Source: Bacteriovoracaceae bacterium UBA6200 (GTDB lineage: Bacteria; Bdellovibrionota; Bacteriovoracia; Bacteriovoracales; Bacteriovoracaceae). From it: a stretch of DNA of 64,000 bases. Both the position numbers and the translations under genes were made by a program. Numbering within the stretch: position 1 is the stretch's first letter; every line of letters starts with the position of its first letter. The notes beneath the pieces are model-generated. The model was not told the DNA's origin. It did not search any database and saw nothing but the letters and a program-made list of their open reading frames with translations. Below are positions 25,226 to 34,182 of the stretch, piece after piece. The stretch is taken from positions 6,665 to 70,664 of the forward strand of contig DISW01000006.1 of the NCBI GenBank assembly GCA_002422605.1. Direction: 5' to 3'.

Positions 25226-26221
25226 ATGAAGGCCGTTAAAAGACATTCCCTATCCACCCTATTGGTGTTCTTTTTCTTTTTTATACTACTCTTTTTAGGT
25301 CTTTTTGCGGAAGTATTCGAATCCCAGACCCCTGAAGTCGACATTGCTCAGATCTATGCGAATCCTATCCCTGTGGATGAACTACAGCATATAAAAAACT
25401 TCAAACTCACCAATAAACATGGAACTTTTTATTTTGAGAATACTCATCCTGAAGCCGATCTCTCGGGTCCCTGGCAGATGGTGGAACCGCAAGTCTTGAA
25501 ACTCAAAAATGATATCGTCGTAAAAATTATCGATGCTCTCAATGTAATCAGGGTCCGGAATTTTTACCGACTAGAACCAATTAACATCTCAAGTTTCTCG
25601 CTGGATAATCCTAATCTCACCCTTTTCTTCACCAATGATGAAAATAAAAATATTGAAATTAAAGTAGGGCTTATTAATCCTATTGATAATTCAGCTTATC
25701 TTTCACTATCCAGACAAGATCAGATCTATCAGATTGATCCTATTGAAATGGCCCTGGAAAGTTATGACCTTGCCCAATTAGTAGAATCAAAAGTTTTTGC
25801 CCTTAACAGTAATTCACTCAACTCATTTGAAATTCAAAACAAGGATGGCACCACTTTAAAAATTTCTAAAAGAGATGATGGGTGGGTGGATAGCACAGGG
25901 ATTATGCTTTCTGATGCAAAGGTGAGTAAATTCATGGATCGCCTGGAAGAAGTAAAAAGTTACTCTATCCTCGATCAGCTAACTCCTGAACAGCAAAGCT
26001 TCATGGAGAATACGACAAATACGGCAAGTTACAGACTGAAAATCGTCTCCGCTCAAGGTGTAAGAAATATTCTTATTTCTGAAATTAAGGGACAATTACC
26101 AGGACTGGCCGGAGTCAAGAATGGATCTTTTGCTCTCTCAAATGATGATAGAAAGTCTTTTGTCCTCATCGAAGGCCATCAATTAAAAGTGCTTCAAACT
26201 AAAAGCTCTGAACTTAAATAA
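25226..26221 (+). CDS. Membrane-anchored DUF4340-like protein
   Basis: 331 residues: one N-terminal membrane helix (TLLVFFFFFILLFLGLF) then a periplasmic beta-repeat domain (residues 40-330) with two related halves, as in DUF4340 proteins. Those often accompany gliding or ABC-2 transport genes, but none is next to this one. A bidirectional terminator follows, shared with rpmG. Function unknown. Confidence 0.65.
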   Translation: MKAVKRHSLSTLLVFFFFFILLFLGLFAEVFESQTPEVDIAQIYANPIPVDELQHIKNFKLTNKHGTFYFENTHPEADLSGPWQMVEPQVLKLKNDIVVKIIDALNVIRVRNFYRLEPINISSFSLDNPNLTLFFTNDENKNIEIKVGLINPIDNSAYLSLSRQDQIYQIDPIEMALESYDLAQLVESKVFALNSNSLNSFEIQNKDGTTLKISKRDDGWVDSTGIMLSDAKVSKFMDRLEEVKSYSILDQLTPEQQSFMENTTNTASYRLKIVSAQGVRNILISEIKGQLPGLAGVKNGSFALSNDDRKSFVLIEGHQLKVLQTKSSELK

Positions 26222-26224
26222 GAA

Positions 26225-26257
26225 TAAAAAAAGGGACTCTGAGAGTCCCTTTTTTTA
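26225..26257. terminator. Bidirectional terminator (DUF4340-like gene and rpmG)
   Basis: AAGGGACTC-TGA-GAGTCCCTT with A-run before and T-run after. It ends both convergent genes. Confidence 0.9.
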
Positions 26258-26278
26258 TGAAATCTTTCTTTTGAAAAA

Positions 26279-26455
26279 TTACTTAATTTCTTTGTGAACA
26301 GTGTGACGACGAAGATTTGGATTATACTTCTTCATTTCAAGACGCTCTGGAGTCGTCTTTTTATTTTTAGTAGTAGTATAACGAGAAGGAGATCCCCCTT
26401 CTTTTCTAGCTTCTGTACATTCTAAAGTCACAATAACTCGTGGTCCCTTCGCCAT
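26279..26455 (-). CDS. rpmG: 50S ribosomal protein L33
   Basis: 58 residues, MAKGPRVIVTLECTEAR start and YNPNLRRHTVHKEIK end match L33. The start chosen is the ATG before AKGPR; a longer frame to 26494 has no family support. Only one cysteine remains, so this is the zinc-free form. Confidence 0.93.
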   Translation of the reverse strand: MAKGPRVIVTLECTEARKEGGSPSRYTTTKNKKTTPERLEMKKYNPNLRRHTVHKEIK

Positions 26456-26550
26456 AATATCCTCGCAATGGTAATCATTTACATAAAAGTCCACAAACTA
26501 TAGACTAGATGCTTTAGGAATACAAGTGTTTACTTGATTGAGAGTGTCGG

Positions 26551-26826
26551 ATGCTGTGCATAAATAATGAAAATTGGACATATACACGTTACCAGAAAGG
26601 TAATTTCAAGGCCCTTATCTCTTTTGGGGCAAACCCTGAGAGTGTTTTAGAGGACCGTCTGGAGTACTATGTGACGGTTTTAGAGAATGAGGATCAGGAA
26701 GTTTTCCAGGAGTGCTTTGATTCATTAACTGAGGCCTGCCTCTATTTAAATGATCATTACAGCGACTGGACCTTTGAGGATCAGACCGCTACAAAATCAG
26801 GCTGCTCAACCTGCGTTGCTCACTAA
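26551..26826 (+). CDS. Hypothetical protein, 91 residues
   Basis: A short soluble acidic protein (ANPESVLEDRLEYYVTVLENEDQEVF) ending in SGCSTCVAH. It has no signal peptide. Its end overlaps the convergent lipoate ligase gene by 38 bases. The protein-like composition supports it, but no family is recognised and the ribosome binding site is weak. Confidence 0.55.
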   Translation: MLCINNENWTYTRYQKGNFKALISFGANPESVLEDRLEYYVTVLENEDQEVFQECFDSLTEACLYLNDHYSDWTFEDQTATKSGCSTCVAH

Positions 26827-27670
26827 AATCTGGAAATAAACGCTCCAAATCTTCCTGAGAAAAAAGATCTTTAACGGTCTCTGTAGTGAAACGTTCACTC
26901 TTTCCTTCAATGATTCCTTTGCGAACTTTTATTCCATTCGTTTCAAATAAAGGGGTCTCTCCCCAGAGCCATTCCCAAGAAGATAATTGATTAAAACTTG
27001 TCTGTACTTCAGGCATCGAAAGAAGAGTTCCATTGAGTTCAAAAGGGATAGTACGAAAGTGATGGGCGACAAGTTCAATCACATCAGGGATAGTCACTCC
27101 CGGGTGGCGCTCATTAAGGGTAATCACCTTGGATCTTACAGAGGCTATGGACTTTGTCTCAGTGGGTATTAAGGTGTGCTTTAAACTCTCTTCTAGTTGA
27201 TTTAAATCACTACTTACAAGAAGTGTACCGTGATGGAAGGAGGCAAACTTTGTTTGCTTATAGGCCGAGCCCGATACCTTTTTCCATTCACCGCTTGTGG
27301 ACTCAAGCCACAAATCATTCCGAGGAGAAATTTGAAGCGTAATCCCGGCCTTGAGAAAGGCTTCTTGCAAAAGTTCGGCGTGTTTTCTTCGGTCAATCAT
27401 TCCTGTCGGAACAATGAAACTAAAATTTAAATTCCCATCGTCATGAAAAACGCAGCCGCCCCCGCTTTGCCGACGGACGAGCCAAATGTCATTCTGAACC
27501 AGATAAGGCAGATTGGTCTCAAGCCAGGGATTTTGAAAGCGACCTAAAACGACTGAAGGTCTATTAACGTAGAAAAATAATAAAGGAAGGTCTGCCCCTC
27601 CCCTTAAGAAATGGTCCTCAAAGGCCAAATTGATAAAAGGATTGTTGTATGGACTGGTTATGACTTTCAT
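26789..27670 (-). CDS. lplA: Lipoate-protein ligase A-type protein
   Basis: BPL/LplA/LipB-fold ligase of about 293 residues with the key RRQSGGGCVFHDDGNLNFSF loop, the lysine of KKVSGSAYKQ and HGTLL. It attaches lipoate (via lipoyl-AMP) to E2 and H proteins. The start at ATG 27670 is chosen; ATG 27697 would overlap the divergent methyltransferase start. It is a salvage enzyme: no lipA or lipB lies nearby. It could instead be a LipM-type transferase. Confidence 0.87.
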   Translation of the reverse strand: MKVITSPYNNPFINLAFEDHFLRGGADLPLLFFYVNRPSVVLGRFQNPWLETNLPYLVQNDIWLVRRQSGGGCVFHDDGNLNFSFIVPTGMIDRRKHAELLQEAFLKAGITLQISPRNDLWLESTSGEWKKVSGSAYKQTKFASFHHGTLLVSSDLNQLEESLKHTLIPTETKSIASVRSKVITLNERHPGVTIPDVIELVAHHFRTIPFELNGTLLSMPEVQTSFNQLSSWEWLWGETPLFETNGIKVRKGIIEGKSERFTTETVKDLFSQEDLERLFPDFSEQRRLSSLIL

Positions 27671-27695
27671 TTCTGGGCATGATAAACTGCCTGAC

Positions 27696-28166
27696 ATGAA
27701 AGAACAATTAAAGAGCGCCGTTCTACCGGCCCTGCCTATTGTTGGAACTCTAAAATTAACCTCCCATGATGGGAAATCTATTTCGATGATTGATGTGGTT
27801 GATGAAAAAGCAGATCGAAAGCTTGATCCACTTTTTGAAAAATGCTTCCACGAATTCGAAAATTATTTAACCGGAAAAACAAAAAAGATTTCTATTCCCT
27901 TGGACTATTCGAACCTCACTCCTTTTCAAATGAAAGTTCTCGAGGTGATGAAAGAAATTCCTTATGGGAGAGCTGCTACTTATAAAGACCTTGCCATAAA
28001 ACTTAATTCCAAGGCCTATCAGGCGATAGGCTCTGCTTGTGGAAGAAATCCCTTTCTTCTCATTTACCCCTGTCATCGAGTACTGGGCTCTAAGGGACTC
28101 GGGGGATTTGCCCATGGCCCGAAGATGAAACAAGAACTACTGGAATTAGAAAAAGGCCGGAAATAA
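27696..28166 (+). CDS. ogt: Methylated-DNA-cysteine S-methyltransferase
   Basis: Suicide DNA-repair protein that removes O6-methylguanine. The active-site loop PCHRV carries C126; TPFQMKVLEVMKEIPYGRAATY is the DNA-binding HTH region. The length (156) fits the Ogt type without the Ada domain. Its start lies only about 26 bases from the divergent lplA start, so the promoters overlap. ATG at 27696 is preferred to 27630. Confidence 0.92.
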   Translation: MKEQLKSAVLPALPIVGTLKLTSHDGKSISMIDVVDEKADRKLDPLFEKCFHEFENYLTGKTKKISIPLDYSNLTPFQMKVLEVMKEIPYGRAATYKDLAIKLNSKAYQAIGSACGRNPFLLIYPCHRVLGSKGLGGFAHGPKMKQELLELEKGRK

Positions 28167-28167
28167 C

Positions 28168-29595
28168 TTAAACTTCTTTATTATTCTTTCCCAGAAAACA
28201 CGGATGCCCAAAGAGACACTTCTCATTGATTGCCTGAGATACAGAAGGAGGAACCATCTTTTCCCAACCTGGCTCGTTATTCACGATCATCTGAAGAACT
28301 TTGGATGAATAGATATGAAGAATTTCCTTATCGAAATTTTCGACGTCATCAATTTGTTTCATGCTCTTTAAATGGGCCAATAAGTGATCAAACTCTTTAG
28401 GAACTTTCAAGTTCGCCATAGTTTCAATTTGTCCGGCTTCCGATTTATAAGGATAGATGTAGACTTTCACATAATCTCGAAAAAGCTGCCCTAAGGCCGA
28501 TAGGATACCGCCATCGACGTTGGCGTACTCTTCGGTAAAGATCTGTTGGAAGTTATAAATTCCCAGAACAAGACCGAGGTGCGGAACATTGAGTTTAGCA
28601 AAGTAGCTCGCAAGCTTATAGTACTGGGGATAGTTCGTAACCAGAACTTTCTGGCCCATCGTGCAAAGAAGGTCTACCCGGGCGAGGAAGTCTTCTTTTG
28701 TGACCGCGCCAGCCTCGGCCTTAAGAGTAGAAATGGTGATCTCTGAAATGGTTGCGATATCTTCTGGTTTTTTACCGATGTCTTTGGCGAAATTTTTAAG
28801 ACCTGTATCGATCATGTCAAAACTAACCAGAGTCGGTGGGCGGAAAGATCCGCGAACCACCAGAACATTCTTTTTATAAAGATGATCATTAGCGAGAACC
28901 ACTTCTCCCGTCTCATCAAACATGATCGCCTGAGTATAGCCCTCTTTTACAAGTTGAAGGTTCATCAGTCGGTTATCAATATCTTTAAAGGCGTCGCCAC
29001 CAAAGCGAATAAAATTAACTTCGATACGGGAAGAATCTAAATGATCCATCAAAGAACGGATAAAGGCTTCCGGATCATGCATGAGGAATAAAGAAGCGTA
29101 GGCCAGGTTAAGACCCATAATCCCCAGAGCATCTTGCTGAAGGAGATTTTGTGGATCAAGCATGCGTACATGAATAACGACATCACTAACTGGACTTCCC
29201 GGGGTTGCCTGGAAACGCATTCCAAGCCAACCGTGACCGTCATTGGTTTTCTTAAAATTTAAAGTTGCAACAGTATCTGCGAAGACGAAGAAAGCATGAT
29301 CCTTTCCGCGGGTATCGCCGAGGCGTTCTTCAAGAAGGCGAAATTCTTTTTCAAGCATCCTTAAAAGGCGAGATTGCGATACATAACGGCCAGAAGGCTC
29401 CTTCCCATAAATGGAATCAGAAAAGGTCATGTCGTAGGCCGAGATAGTTTTAGCTATCGAACCGCTTGAGCCTCCTGCCTGGAAAAAGTGACGGGCCACT
29501 TCCTGTCCAGCACCAATCTCAGCGAACGTGCCGTAAAATTTCTTGGCCAAGTTGATTTTCAGGGCCTTTTGCCTGAGAGAAAGAATTGTATCCAT
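28168..29595 (-). CDS. Conserved cytosolic protein of unknown function (TonB-receptor-misannotated family)
   Basis: 475 residues with the conserved start LRQKALKINLAKKFYGTFAEIGAGQEVARHFF, later YDMTFSDSIYG and HVRMLDPQNLLQQDALGIMGLN. I recall this as a widespread family often labelled TonB-dependent receptor or nicotinate-nucleotide adenylyltransferase. There is no signal peptide or beta-barrel pattern here, so the receptor label looks wrong. Function unknown. The 2-base gap to the convergent methyltransferase gene is only tail to tail. Confidence 0.75.
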   Translation of the reverse strand: MDTILSLRQKALKINLAKKFYGTFAEIGAGQEVARHFFQAGGSSGSIAKTISAYDMTFSDSIYGKEPSGRYVSQSRLLRMLEKEFRLLEERLGDTRGKDHAFFVFADTVATLNFKKTNDGHGWLGMRFQATPGSPVSDVVIHVRMLDPQNLLQQDALGIMGLNLAYASLFLMHDPEAFIRSLMDHLDSSRIEVNFIRFGGDAFKDIDNRLMNLQLVKEGYTQAIMFDETGEVVLANDHLYKKNVLVVRGSFRPPTLVSFDMIDTGLKNFAKDIGKKPEDIATISEITISTLKAEAGAVTKEDFLARVDLLCTMGQKVLVTNYPQYYKLASYFAKLNVPHLGLVLGIYNFQQIFTEEYANVDGGILSALGQLFRDYVKVYIYPYKSEAGQIETMANLKVPKEFDHLLAHLKSMKQIDDVENFDKEILHIYSSKVLQMIVNNEPGWEKMVPPSVSQAINEKCLFGHPCFLGKNNKEV

Positions 29596-29670
29596 AATAC
29601 GGGTCCAAACTTAACAATCTGAATTTGTTGATATCTCAGTCATAGTAGCATTACTTTCAAGGCTTTATAA

Positions 29671-29708
29671 GAGAAAAAATCCCCCCATTTTTTTGATAAA
29701 TGGGGGAT
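29671..29708 (-). terminator. Terminator for pepN, minus direction
   Basis: ATCCCCCATTT and AAATGGGGGGAT pair in a strong stem and are followed in the minus direction by six T. It lies beyond the small plus-strand gene at 29763-29873 that faces pepN. Confidence 0.75.
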
Positions 29709-29762
29709 AATGTTATGAGACGAAAGTGTCGATAAAAGATCTAAGCCATTAAGGAGGACTTT

Positions 29763-29873
29763 ATGGAATATGTAATCTTATCAGCCGCTTTATTTGCAAT
29801 CATGGCCGGAGTTTTGGTCCTTAAGGTCCACAAACCAGCACCCCAGCTTGTTAGACTAAAGTCTAAAAAATAG
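29763..29873 (+). CDS. Small single-pass membrane protein, 36 residues
   Basis: A good ribosome binding site (AAGGAGGA) precedes ATG. One membrane helix (VILSAALFAIMAGVLVL) is followed by a basic tail (KVHKPAPQLVRLKSKK), so the tail should face the cytoplasm. It ends 3 bases before the convergent pepN stop. I do not recognise it. Confidence 0.7.
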   Translation: MEYVILSAALFAIMAGVLVLKVHKPAPQLVRLKSKK

Positions 29874-29876
29874 ACC

Positions 29877-32486
29877 TTACGGTGCTAAATACTTCGATAC
29901 GACTTCAAAAGTATCCTTAGAAGGATTCTTGGCCATAATCGAATCAAGGGCATTTCGCATCTTTTCCTGTCTAATCGGATCCAATTTCTTAATCATCGCA
30001 AAAGTACCGGCCGTTCTTGAGGCCACCTGAGGGTTAAAGCTATCAACGTGACGAATCCGTTCGGCCATAAACTCATAGCCCTTCCCTGAAACATCATGGA
30101 ATGCGGTGAGGTTATTTTTAGCAAACTGCAAGTAAAGGGAGCGAAGGTAGTTGGGCACTTCTTTCAAGAAAAGAGGATCCCCTTCTAGTTTCATCACTCT
30201 CTCTACGGCCAGACTCTTTGGAGTGTAGGCGGCAAGAGAACTGAACCATTTAATCATCACAAGAGAATCGTGTTTCCATTTATTATAGAACTTCTGAATG
30301 GACTCATGCTCAAGAGGAACTCCAGTTAAGATGTACTGCTGTAGACCATGAATTTCTTCAGTCATGTTGGTGGCATTTTTATAATGATTCTCCAGAGCCT
30401 CTTTTCCTTGTAATGTGTCTGAAGCGACTAGGTAAGAAAGACATTGATTTTTTAAAGCACGTTCTCCAAATGCCTTTGGCGTAAGTTCAAATTGAGAACT
30501 CTTTGAAAGGCGCATATGCGCTTCCAAAAGCCATCCCTGGAAGTTTTCTCCAATTTTCTTTCTCATATTCTTGAGAACAAGTTCAATTCCATCAAAATCA
30601 GGCATTGAAATTTCCTGAGAAAGAGCATTGGCGGTCGGAAGGTCCAAAAGATAAGACTTGAAAGATGGATCAATGGACTGGTCTTTAAGGAGATTTCCAA
30701 AGGCGTTTTTAAAATCCTCATCAAACTCAGGATTAACAGTCTTATTTTTTTGGTAATACTCAAATTCATTTTTAAAAATATGCTGGTAAATTTTCTGAGT
30801 GGCCTCATACCGGCAATAAGCATCATTATCTGAACTCATAAGAGTGATGAGATCTGAAACTGAATAATCATACTCCACATGAACTGGAGCGGAGAAACCT
30901 CTATTAAGAGATGGAATCACCTCGCCACTAGCTTTAAAAGTGAAACTTTCTTTTAATTTAGTGATCTCCAGAAGATGTTCTTCCTGAGAATTATTCTTCA
31001 CATCAATCAGTCCTACAACGAGCGGCATATGAAGAATATTTCCTTCAGGAGCAGGGATTGGAGTGCTTGGATATTTTTGTTCAATATCAAGAATAAACTT
31101 ATCCCCTTCTCTTCGGGAATTTACTTTCAGAGTCGGAGTCCCGGAACGAGAATACCAATTTTTAAATTGAGACAAATCCTTGCCGCCAGCAAGTTCCATA
31201 GCATGAACAAAGTCTTCCGTGGTCACGGCCTTACCATCATTAAGTTCGAAATACTTATTCATCCCTTTGCGGAAATTTTCTTTTCCAATTAAGGTATGAA
31301 TCATTCGGATAATTTCGGCACCTTTCTCATAAATGGTTCTAGTGTAGAAGTTATTAATTTCAATGTAACTGGTTGGACGAATCGGATGGGCCATGGGACC
31401 AGAGTCCTCAGCAAACTGACCTTCTTTTAAAAGGCGCACATCTTCCAGACGCTTCACTGCTCGGGAGAGCATGTCTGAAGAAAATTCCTGATCTCTAAAA
31501 ACAGTCAGCCCTTCTTTTAGAGTGAGTTGAAACCAGTCCCGGCAAGTGACACGGTTCCCAGTCCAGTTATGGAAATACTCATGCCCAATCACACCCTGAA
31601 TATTCTGGAAGTCATGGTCAGTAGCACTGTGTTCGTTAGCGAGAGTATAAGTAGAGTTAAAGATATTAAGACCTTTGTTCTCCATCGCGCCCATATTGAA
31701 CGAATCAACCGCCACAATCATGTAGATATCAAGATCATACTCAAGACCAAAGGTGTCTTCGTCCCACTTCATACTTTGTTTTAAAGATTCCATGGCATGA
31801 GGAGTTTTATTTAAGTTCCCTTTATCAACGTAAATTTCCAAAGAAATATTTCTCCCTGACATGGTCTTAAAGGTATCACGTGCAACATCAAAGTCACCAG
31901 CAACCATAGCGAAAAGATAACTGGGCTTTCTGAAAGGATCTTCCCACTGGGCCCAATGTCTACCACCCTCTAAATCCCCTGCTCCAATTTTATTTCCGTT
32001 AGATAAGAGAAAAGGATAGAGTTTCTTATCAGCAATCATTTTCGTTTTATACATCGCCATCACATCAGGGCGATCAATGAAGTAAGTAATTCTTCTGAAT
32101 CCTTCCGGTTCACACTGAGTGCACAGCTGAGGACCTGATTGGTAAAATCCTTCCATCGCCTTATTGTTAGCTGGATCAATTTTATTTTGAATCTCAAGAG
32201 TGAAGGCATCTTCTTCAATATCAAGGATGCTTAACTTGTCTGAAGCTATCTGGTAGCCCTGGTCAGAAAGAGCTTCGCCATTAAGCTTTGCATTTAAAAA
32301 CTCCAACCCCTCTCCGTTCAATTCGAGGGTCACTTTCTTCCCTTTCAAATCTTCACGTTTATTAATCTTCATGACTGAACTCACAATTGAGTGAGAAGCG
32401 AAGATATCTACCGTAAGGTCAATGGTATCAATCGTAAAAGGTGAAGGTTGATAATCTTTAAGAAAAATAGTTTTAGGCGTTTGCAT
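29877..32486 (-). CDS. pepN: Aminopeptidase N (M1 family)
   Basis: 869 residues, the length of E. coli PepN. GAMEN (MGAMENKGLNIF) and the zinc site HEYFHNWTGNRVTCRDWFQLTLKEG (HExxH-x18-E) are intact; the C-terminal helical domain is full length. It removes N-terminal residues from peptides in the cytosol and would finish the digestion begun by the secreted proteases. The start follows GGAGGAAATCC and overlaps the DUF2797 gene by 14 bases. Confidence 0.95.
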   Translation of the reverse strand: MQTPKTIFLKDYQPSPFTIDTIDLTVDIFASHSIVSSVMKINKREDLKGKKVTLELNGEGLEFLNAKLNGEALSDQGYQIASDKLSILDIEEDAFTLEIQNKIDPANNKAMEGFYQSGPQLCTQCEPEGFRRITYFIDRPDVMAMYKTKMIADKKLYPFLLSNGNKIGAGDLEGGRHWAQWEDPFRKPSYLFAMVAGDFDVARDTFKTMSGRNISLEIYVDKGNLNKTPHAMESLKQSMKWDEDTFGLEYDLDIYMIVAVDSFNMGAMENKGLNIFNSTYTLANEHSATDHDFQNIQGVIGHEYFHNWTGNRVTCRDWFQLTLKEGLTVFRDQEFSSDMLSRAVKRLEDVRLLKEGQFAEDSGPMAHPIRPTSYIEINNFYTRTIYEKGAEIIRMIHTLIGKENFRKGMNKYFELNDGKAVTTEDFVHAMELAGGKDLSQFKNWYSRSGTPTLKVNSRREGDKFILDIEQKYPSTPIPAPEGNILHMPLVVGLIDVKNNSQEEHLLEITKLKESFTFKASGEVIPSLNRGFSAPVHVEYDYSVSDLITLMSSDNDAYCRYEATQKIYQHIFKNEFEYYQKNKTVNPEFDEDFKNAFGNLLKDQSIDPSFKSYLLDLPTANALSQEISMPDFDGIELVLKNMRKKIGENFQGWLLEAHMRLSKSSQFELTPKAFGERALKNQCLSYLVASDTLQGKEALENHYKNATNMTEEIHGLQQYILTGVPLEHESIQKFYNKWKHDSLVMIKWFSSLAAYTPKSLAVERVMKLEGDPLFLKEVPNYLRSLYLQFAKNNLTAFHDVSGKGYEFMAERIRHVDSFNPQVASRTAGTFAMIKKLDPIRQEKMRNALDSIMAKNPSKDTFEVVSKYLAP

Positions 32487-33360
32487 GGATTTCCTCCAAA
32501 GTGACCTCATAGCCAGCGTGAGATCGGACGTTCAAGACTCCTGAATCAAAAATAAGGTACTGTCCCTTAATTCCCATCAGGCGTCCGGTTATTTCTGTGA
32601 CCTTATCCAGATTAAAGCTACTGACTTTTTCCGGATAACTCTCAACAGGGTAATTAAATTTCAAGACTTCTTCGTTTAGAACCGTGTATTCAAATTCTTT
32701 GAGTTCCATGGCCAACTCACCTAGAAGTTTATCTCTCCATGATTTAAGATCGATACTTTCAGGTTCACCTCTTAGCATTTTTCTCCAATCTGTTTTATCA
32801 GAGATATGCTTTTTAAACAGAACTTCAATTTGTCCTGAAAGAAACCGGTTTTTTACTTCCAGTATTGGCAAGGCTTCACTCGCCCCCTGATCCATCCAAC
32901 GAATGGGGACCTGAGTTTTACGAGTGATTCCAACTTTTAAACCTGAAGAATTCGCCAGATAAACAATGTGTGGCTTAAAGCAATTCTCTTCGCCCCACGC
33001 TGGCTCTCGACAAGTGCCTTTATCATAGTGACAAGTTTCTGGTTTAAGAATGCACAAATCACAAGAAGCAAGTTTGATGGTGCATGGAAAGCAATGTCCT
33101 TGAGCATATGACTTTTTAGTCTTTTTGCCACAATTGACACAAAATATCTGTCCACTATAGATCAGTTTAACTTGCTTCCCTACCAGAGGGGTGAGATCAA
33201 AACGCACCCCGCGGAGTTCCAAACAATAACTTACGGGACTTAGAAACTGCGTTTCCATTTTGCTGAGAGGGCCAATGTATTTCATGGCCGCAATTATCTT
33301 ACAAATAGATTCATCTGTCTTAGAAAAATGTTCCAGCATTGCATTCAGAGTGAAATACAC
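32473..33360 (-). CDS. DUF2797 zinc-cysteine protein
   Basis: About 295 residues with many cysteines: CVNCGKKTKKSYAQGHCFPC, then CDLCILKPETCHYDKGTC and CFKPHIVYLANSSGLKVGITR. The GLKVGITR segment suggests a GIY-YIG-like core, as proposed for DUF2797. Metal binding is likely. Function unknown. The start is uncertain: GTG at 33360 or ATG at 33339. First gene of the operon with pepN. Confidence 0.8.
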   Translation of the reverse strand: MYFTLNAMLEHFSKTDESICKIIAAMKYIGPLSKMETQFLSPVSYCLELRGVRFDLTPLVGKQVKLIYSGQIFCVNCGKKTKKSYAQGHCFPCTIKLASCDLCILKPETCHYDKGTCREPAWGEENCFKPHIVYLANSSGLKVGITRKTQVPIRWMDQGASEALPILEVKNRFLSGQIEVLFKKHISDKTDWRKMLRGEPESIDLKSWRDKLLGELAMELKEFEYTVLNEEVLKFNYPVESYPEKVSSFNLDKVTEITGRLMGIKGQYLIFDSGVLNVRSHAGYEVTLEEIHANA

Positions 33361-33424
33361 AAATAATATTGGGCATAGAGTTTATGGCTCGCATCTCATA
33401 ACTATATTTTAAAAGGACGGTATT

Positions 33425-34081
33425 ATGGAAAAGTGGCTCTTAGGCCTGAAAACTATGGTTTTGTCAGTAGCATTACTTGTTGCTGCCAGCTGTGGTAATC
33501 AAGAAGGTGTTCCTGAATTAAACGGCGTTAAAGGCCCGATTATTAACGTGGTCAATGGTCAGGTTCTTGTTACTTTTAAATTCTTAAACCTTTCTGGTGA
33601 TTTCGGTCTTGGCGGGCCGGTTCCGGAAACAAGAAATTCAACTTTTGCTTTCACACCAAACGTTCAAGATGGTGGAATGCTTTTTGTTCTTTCTCTAGAT
33701 CCACAAGATCTTGAAGCGATTGATATCGGTATTGGTGATGGCAACACTCTCCCAGATGGAAGACCTGTTCCAGGTATTCCCGGCGGCCGCTTGGAGAATT
33801 CTCTTCGCATTGATACACAACTTAATGACATCTCTTTCTACTACCATGAAACACTTTTTGGTATCTGGATTCCTGTTGGATTTGAAACAGCAGGTATTTC
33901 TGGTTACTGGAATATCAACCAAAATGGAAAAAACATTGGTTTCTTCGGTCTAGTTGGTAATGATCCAAATCGTGAGTATAAGGCCGGTGGTATTCTTCTT
34001 CTCCGTCGTGAGCACTTGAAGAACAAAAATCTTAAGAATCTTCTTAAGCTATCAAAAAGATATCCGAATCGCGTATTCTAA
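33425..34081 (+). CDS. Lipoprotein of unknown function, 218 residues
   Basis: A signal peptide ends in a lipobox (LLVAASCGNQ). The mature part is Gly-rich and beta-type (LGGPVPETRN, IGIGDGNTLPDGRPVPGIPGG), then a basic helical tail (LKNKNLKNLLKLSKRYPNR). No family recognised. Ribosome binding site AAAAGGA. Followed by a terminator. Confidence 0.75.
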   Translation: MEKWLLGLKTMVLSVALLVAASCGNQEGVPELNGVKGPIINVVNGQVLVTFKFLNLSGDFGLGGPVPETRNSTFAFTPNVQDGGMLFVLSLDPQDLEAIDIGIGDGNTLPDGRPVPGIPGGRLENSLRIDTQLNDISFYYHETLFGIWIPVGFETAGISGYWNINQNGKNIGFFGLVGNDPNREYKAGGILLLRREHLKNKNLKNLLKLSKRYPNRVF

Positions 34082-34089
34082 TTTCAATT

Positions 34090-34129
34090 AGTTAAGGGGT
34101 CCTCGCTGGCCCCTTAACTGTAATTTTTT
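34090..34129 (+). terminator. Terminator after the 218-residue lipoprotein
   Basis: AGTTAAGGGG pairs with CCCCTTAACT across a 10-base loop; a T-run follows. Confidence 0.85.
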
Positions 34130-34182
34130 CCGGAACTTTTCTTTTTTCCCCCCTTCAAGACTCAGCCCTTTATAACTAACTC

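Noticed and set aside
28168..29595. TonB-dependent receptor annotation for the 475-residue protein
   Set aside because: No signal peptide, plug or beta-barrel pattern is visible.
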